Shown: positions 5,929 through 8,627 of the stretch, piece after piece
Layout of the letters: every line of letters begins with the position of its first letter
Numbering within the stretch: the stretch's first letter is position 1
Assembly: GCA_027036915.1 (NCBI GenBank)
Contig: JALWCD010000147.1
Span: 1-8,627 of the forward strand
Direction of reading: 5' to 3'
Origin: Thermodesulfatator sp.
GTDB lineage: Bacteria > Desulfobacterota > Thermodesulfobacteria > Thermodesulfobacteriales > Thermodesulfobacteriaceae
Length of the DNA stretch: 8,627 nucleotides
Made by a program: the position numbers and the translations under genes
The notes under the pieces: generated by a model
The model's input: the letters and a program-made list of their open reading frames with translations, nothing else
Told to the model about the DNA's origin: nothing
Database searches by the model: none

Positions 5929-8604
5929 CTAGAAATTCCCTCCCAACTGGAAGTTCCAGTTGCTGCTGTCCTCGCCGGGTTTCTTATCTATATTCCATCC
6001 GAACTCGATGCGCAAGGGCCCCATGGGGGAAAGCCACCGGATCCCGAATCCCACGCTTTTGCGGAGATCCGAGCTGTCGAAACCGTGGGCCTTGTCCCAG
6101 ACCGTACCGGTGTCGAAAAAGAGAACCCCTTTGAGATTGATGCTCTTGAGGAGGGTGAAGATGGTTTCGGCCTGGAGGAAGGCCATGCGGGTGCCTCCGA
6201 TGCGTTCCCCGGTCTCCGGATCGATAGGGCTTACGTCTCCGTAACGGTAGCCTCGAATGGAATTGAGACCTCCCAGGAAGAACCTTTCATAGACCGGAAC
6301 CTTTTTGCCGGAACCCTCGGTGATGTAGCCGGCTCCGAGGTGCAGATGCCCTGTGAAACCAAAGAATAAGGGGAAATAGAGGTGTCCCTGATACACGGTC
6401 TTGAGATATTCGCTGTCTCCGCCCAGAAACTGTCCGGCTAGCTCGAAATCCAGCTGATGCAACATGCCTCCGGTGGGTACGAACCAGCGATTGCGGGTAT
6501 CGTACACCAGGCCGGCCTCGATGGCGCTGGTGATCTTTATGTCGATGGATTCTTTGATGATGTCTGAGACGTAGGGGTTGAGATCCGTAAGATCCGTATC
6601 GTCGTAGCGGTACCCTCCGTAAACCCGAAGATCGGGGGTAAGGGGATACCCCAGTCGGAAACTTCCCCCGGAGGACTCCCGGGTAAAGTCCTCGTATTCC
6701 CGACTCCAGTTATAAAGGCTCAGGCCCAGGGAAAACTTGGTGTCCCGGAAATAGGGTTCCATGAAACTCAGGGCGTAGCGGTTTGAACGGGTGCCCAGGA
6801 TGCCCTGGAAGGATAGGGTCTGGCCCTTACCCAGGAAATTGCGCTGAGAGATCTGCCCCATGAAGATGAGCTTGTCCACGGAGCTGTAACCCGCCCCGAT
6901 ACTGAAGGTTCCGGTGGGCTGTTCCTTGACCTTGACCCGGATATCCATGAGGTTTTCCTGTACGCCCTTTTCCTTCTCGAAACTCACGTCCTCGAAATAT
7001 CCCAGACGACGCAGGCGGCCCTCGCTCTTTTTGAGACGACTGGCGCTGAAGGGTCTCTGTTCCACCACCAGGAGCTCTCGCCGGATGACCTTGTCCCGGG
7101 TCCTGGTGTTGCCCACGATCTCTATCCGGTTGACGTAGACCATTGGCCCTCGATCCACCCTGAAGGTCACATCCACCGTGTGGGTGTCCCGATGGCGCTT
7201 GAGTTCAGGATCTACCTTGGCGTAGGCGTAGCCCTTGTCCGCGAAGAGATCCGCTATGCGCATCTGGTCGCGCCGCAGGGCCTCCCGGCTGAAGTACTTT
7301 TCCCTGGGGAGCGTGAGTTCCTTGTAGATCTTTTCTTTGGGAAAGAGGTCCTGAAGGACCTCCACCTTGCCCACCCGGTAGCGGGGTCCCTCCTCGATGG
7401 GGATGGTGATATAGACCCAGCCTCCTTCCTCCCGGATCCTGGGTTCTCCTACCCGGGCCTCGATATAGCCGTGATTGTGATAGAAGGTTTCGATTTTTTC
7501 GAGATCCCGGTAGAGAAAGGCCAGACTGTAGACCCCGGGTTCGGCGGCCGGCTCCGGGGAAATGAAGCCCTTCACGGTCTGGGCCACCTTTTTGACCCAG
7601 GAGAAGGCCGTCTTCTCACTTACCGAAAGGAGTTTCTTGAGTTTCCGGTCCGAGAAGGCCCGGTTTCCGGTAAATTCGATCTTTTTGATGTAAAGTTTTC
7701 GGCCCTCTTTGATACGGAAGACGACCTTCACCCGGCGTCCGGCCAGGGTCTTGATCTCCGGGATCACCCGGGTGTGGTAGTAGCCTTTCTGCTGATAGAC
7801 GGCCTTGATGGTCTCGGCGGCCTTGTCCACCTCCTTGAGGTTCAGGACCGAGAGCGGTTTCAACTCGATGACCTTTTTGAGATCCGCCTCACTTACGGCC
7901 TTGTTGCCCTCGAAGACGATCTCACGGATGATGGGTTTCTCCAGGACCACATAGGTGAGGATCAGACCTCCCTCGCCCTCCTCCACCTCCGCCCGAACAT
8001 CCTCGAAATAGCCCAGTTTATAGATGTTCTTGAGATCCTCCCGGATCTTTTCCGGCTCGAGGAAATCGCCGGCTCGGGTGGAGACTTTGCCCAGGATGAC
8101 CTCCTCGTCCACCCGGAGATTGCCCTTGACCCTGACCTCGATCACCTTCTCCTTTTCCAGGATGCCGGCCACCAGGGCTTCTCCGGCCTTTTCCTCCAGT
8201 TCGGGCCAGTCCGAAAGGGCGCCCGCGAGATAGGTGTGCCTGGGGGCCGGCCAGTCCTTACGGAGGAAGGAAAAATCCAGGCTCACCCGCCCCCCGATCT
8301 CCGTGACCGTGCCCCAGACCGCGGCCACAAAGCCCTCGTCCTCAAGCACCTGCCGTAGCTCTTCACCGGCCGGCGGAGGACCTTTGCGGATCTCCACCCG
8401 GAAACCCTGGGCCCGAAAGGTCTCCACCAGGCTTTCCTCAAGCCGCCTGAGGAGGAGGGGCCTTGCGCTCGGCCCCCGATAGGTAAGCTCGTAGAAGACC
8501 AGCGGGAGACGGAATTTCAGCTGGGCAGGGGTCGGGCAGGGAAGGAGGACGAAAAAGACCCAGAGGGCCAGAAAACTAAGCCTCCAGAGAGACCAGCTTT
8601 TCAA
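5929..8604 (-). CDS. bamA: Outer membrane protein assembly factor BamA (Omp85) with an N-terminal extension
   Basis: BamA is the central outer membrane protein that folds and inserts other beta-barrel proteins. This version has 891 residues, longer than the roughly 800 of E. coli. A signal peptide covers residues 1-27 (charged start, hydrophobic core, cleavage likely after TPA). An extra domain fills about 28-150. Five POTRA repeats follow at about 152-224, 225-305, 306-410, 411-490 and 491-562, with typical turns such as VKGNLRVDEEV, FEGNKAVSEADL, FTGNRAFSDRKL and IVGNTRTRDKV. The barrel (563-891) carries the conserved IRGY of loop 6 (783-786), within LGGLNSIRGYRYGD, and ends in FQLGGNF with the terminal Phe expected of a beta-signal. 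The start is TTG at 8604-8602, supported by AAGGAGGT 5 bases upstream and by the signal peptide. The next Met is residue 447, so an ATG-only start would lose the signal and most POTRAs. rpmB follows after 16 bp. Confidence 0.96.
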   Translation of the reverse strand: MKSWSLWRLSFLALWVFFVLLPCPTPAQLKFRLPLVFYELTYRGPSARPLLLRRLEESLVETFRAQGFRVEIRKGPPPAGEELRQVLEDEGFVAAVWGTVTEIGGRVSLDFSFLRKDWPAPRHTYLAGALSDWPELEEKAGEALVAGILEKEKVIEVRVKGNLRVDEEVILGKVSTRAGDFLEPEKIREDLKNIYKLGYFEDVRAEVEEGEGGLILTYVVLEKPIIREIVFEGNKAVSEADLKKVIELKPLSVLNLKEVDKAAETIKAVYQQKGYYHTRVIPEIKTLAGRRVKVVFRIKEGRKLYIKKIEFTGNRAFSDRKLKKLLSVSEKTAFSWVKKVAQTVKGFISPEPAAEPGVYSLAFLYRDLEKIETFYHNHGYIEARVGEPRIREEGGWVYITIPIEEGPRYRVGKVEVLQDLFPKEKIYKELTLPREKYFSREALRRDQMRIADLFADKGYAYAKVDPELKRHRDTHTVDVTFRVDRGPMVYVNRIEIVGNTRTRDKVIRRELLVVEQRPFSASRLKKSEGRLRRLGYFEDVSFEKEKGVQENLMDIRVKVKEQPTGTFSIGAGYSSVDKLIFMGQISQRNFLGKGQTLSFQGILGTRSNRYALSFMEPYFRDTKFSLGLSLYNWSREYEDFTRESSGGSFRLGYPLTPDLRVYGGYRYDDTDLTDLNPYVSDIIKESIDIKITSAIEAGLVYDTRNRWFVPTGGMLHQLDFELAGQFLGGDSEYLKTVYQGHLYFPLFFGFTGHLHLGAGYITEGSGKKVPVYERFFLGGLNSIRGYRYGDVSPIDPETGERIGGTRMAFLQAETIFTLLKSINLKGVLFFDTGTVWDKAHGFDSSDLRKSVGFGIRWLSPMGPLRIEFGWNIDKKPGEDSSNWNFQLGGNF

Positions 8605-8609
8605 AGGGG

Positions 8610-8617
8610 ACCTCCTT
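8610..8617 (-). promoter_or_regulatory. Strong ribosome binding site deciding the TTG start of bamA
   Basis: Read on the minus strand this is AAGGAGGT, a near-perfect match to the 16S anti-Shine-Dalgarno, ending 5 bases before the TTG at 8604. The visible upstream frame has no stop within the last 23 bases of the window, but no ATG or GTG either, so the TTG is the best start. Confidence 0.75.
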
Positions 8618-8627
8618 AAGTTTTCCG

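Noticed and set aside
7180..8358. A 392-codon plus-strand open frame opposite bamA
   Set aside because: It shows no recognisable motif and is dominated by Asp, Leu, Gly and His. It is a by-product of the codon pattern of bamA, whose product is certain.
8515..8604. Possible lipoprotein signal in BamA at LLPC (residues 20-23)
   Set aside because: Pro directly before Cys does not fit a lipobox, and a normal signal peptidase I site follows at TPA, as expected for BamA.

Overview
This window is a compact, GC-rich stretch of a Gram-negative bacterial chromosome. It holds seven protein genes and almost no non-coding DNA. The outer membrane assembly protein BamA shows the cell has an outer membrane. 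A long bifunctional Rel/Spo protein, a tandem pair of DUF21/CNNM genes, frequent TTG/GTG starts and a BamA with an extra N-terminal domain would suit the Thermodesulfobacteriota/Desulfobacterota. That placement is inference from gene style; no 16S or database comparison was possible.

Layout, left to right. (1) 1-1604, minus strand: two consecutive DUF21 (CNNM/CorC-HlyC) membrane protein genes overlapping by 17 bp; the second runs off the left edge. (2) 1605-1652: a 48-bp divergent intergenic region. (3) 1653-5718, plus strand: an AI-2E family (PerM-like) transporter, the DNA glycosylase mutM overlapping it by 17 bp, and after 39 bp a bifunctional RelA/SpoT-type (p)ppGpp synthetase/hydrolase. 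(4) 5715-8604, minus strand: bamA followed 16 bp later by rpmB (ribosomal protein bL28). rpmB converges on the Rel/Spo gene, and a single CTAG holds both stop codons.

The genes look like core functions rather than a mobile or defence cluster: divalent-cation transport, a multi-pass membrane transporter, oxidative DNA damage repair, the stringent response, ribosome structure and outer membrane assembly. Overlaps and short gaps suggest three transcription units: the CNNM pair, AI-2E-mutM-rel, and bamA-rpmB. I saw no tRNA, rRNA, CRISPR array, insertion sequence, convincing terminator or riboswitch. No gap between genes exceeds 50 bases, apart from the cut ends of the window.

The points most worth a second look are the roughly 120-residue domain ahead of the POTRA repeats in BamA, the bamA-rpmB pairing, the shared CTAG stop, the three non-ATG starts, and the changed residue in the conserved GExxPK motif of both CNNM proteins. 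Nothing here is clear evidence of a new biological system.
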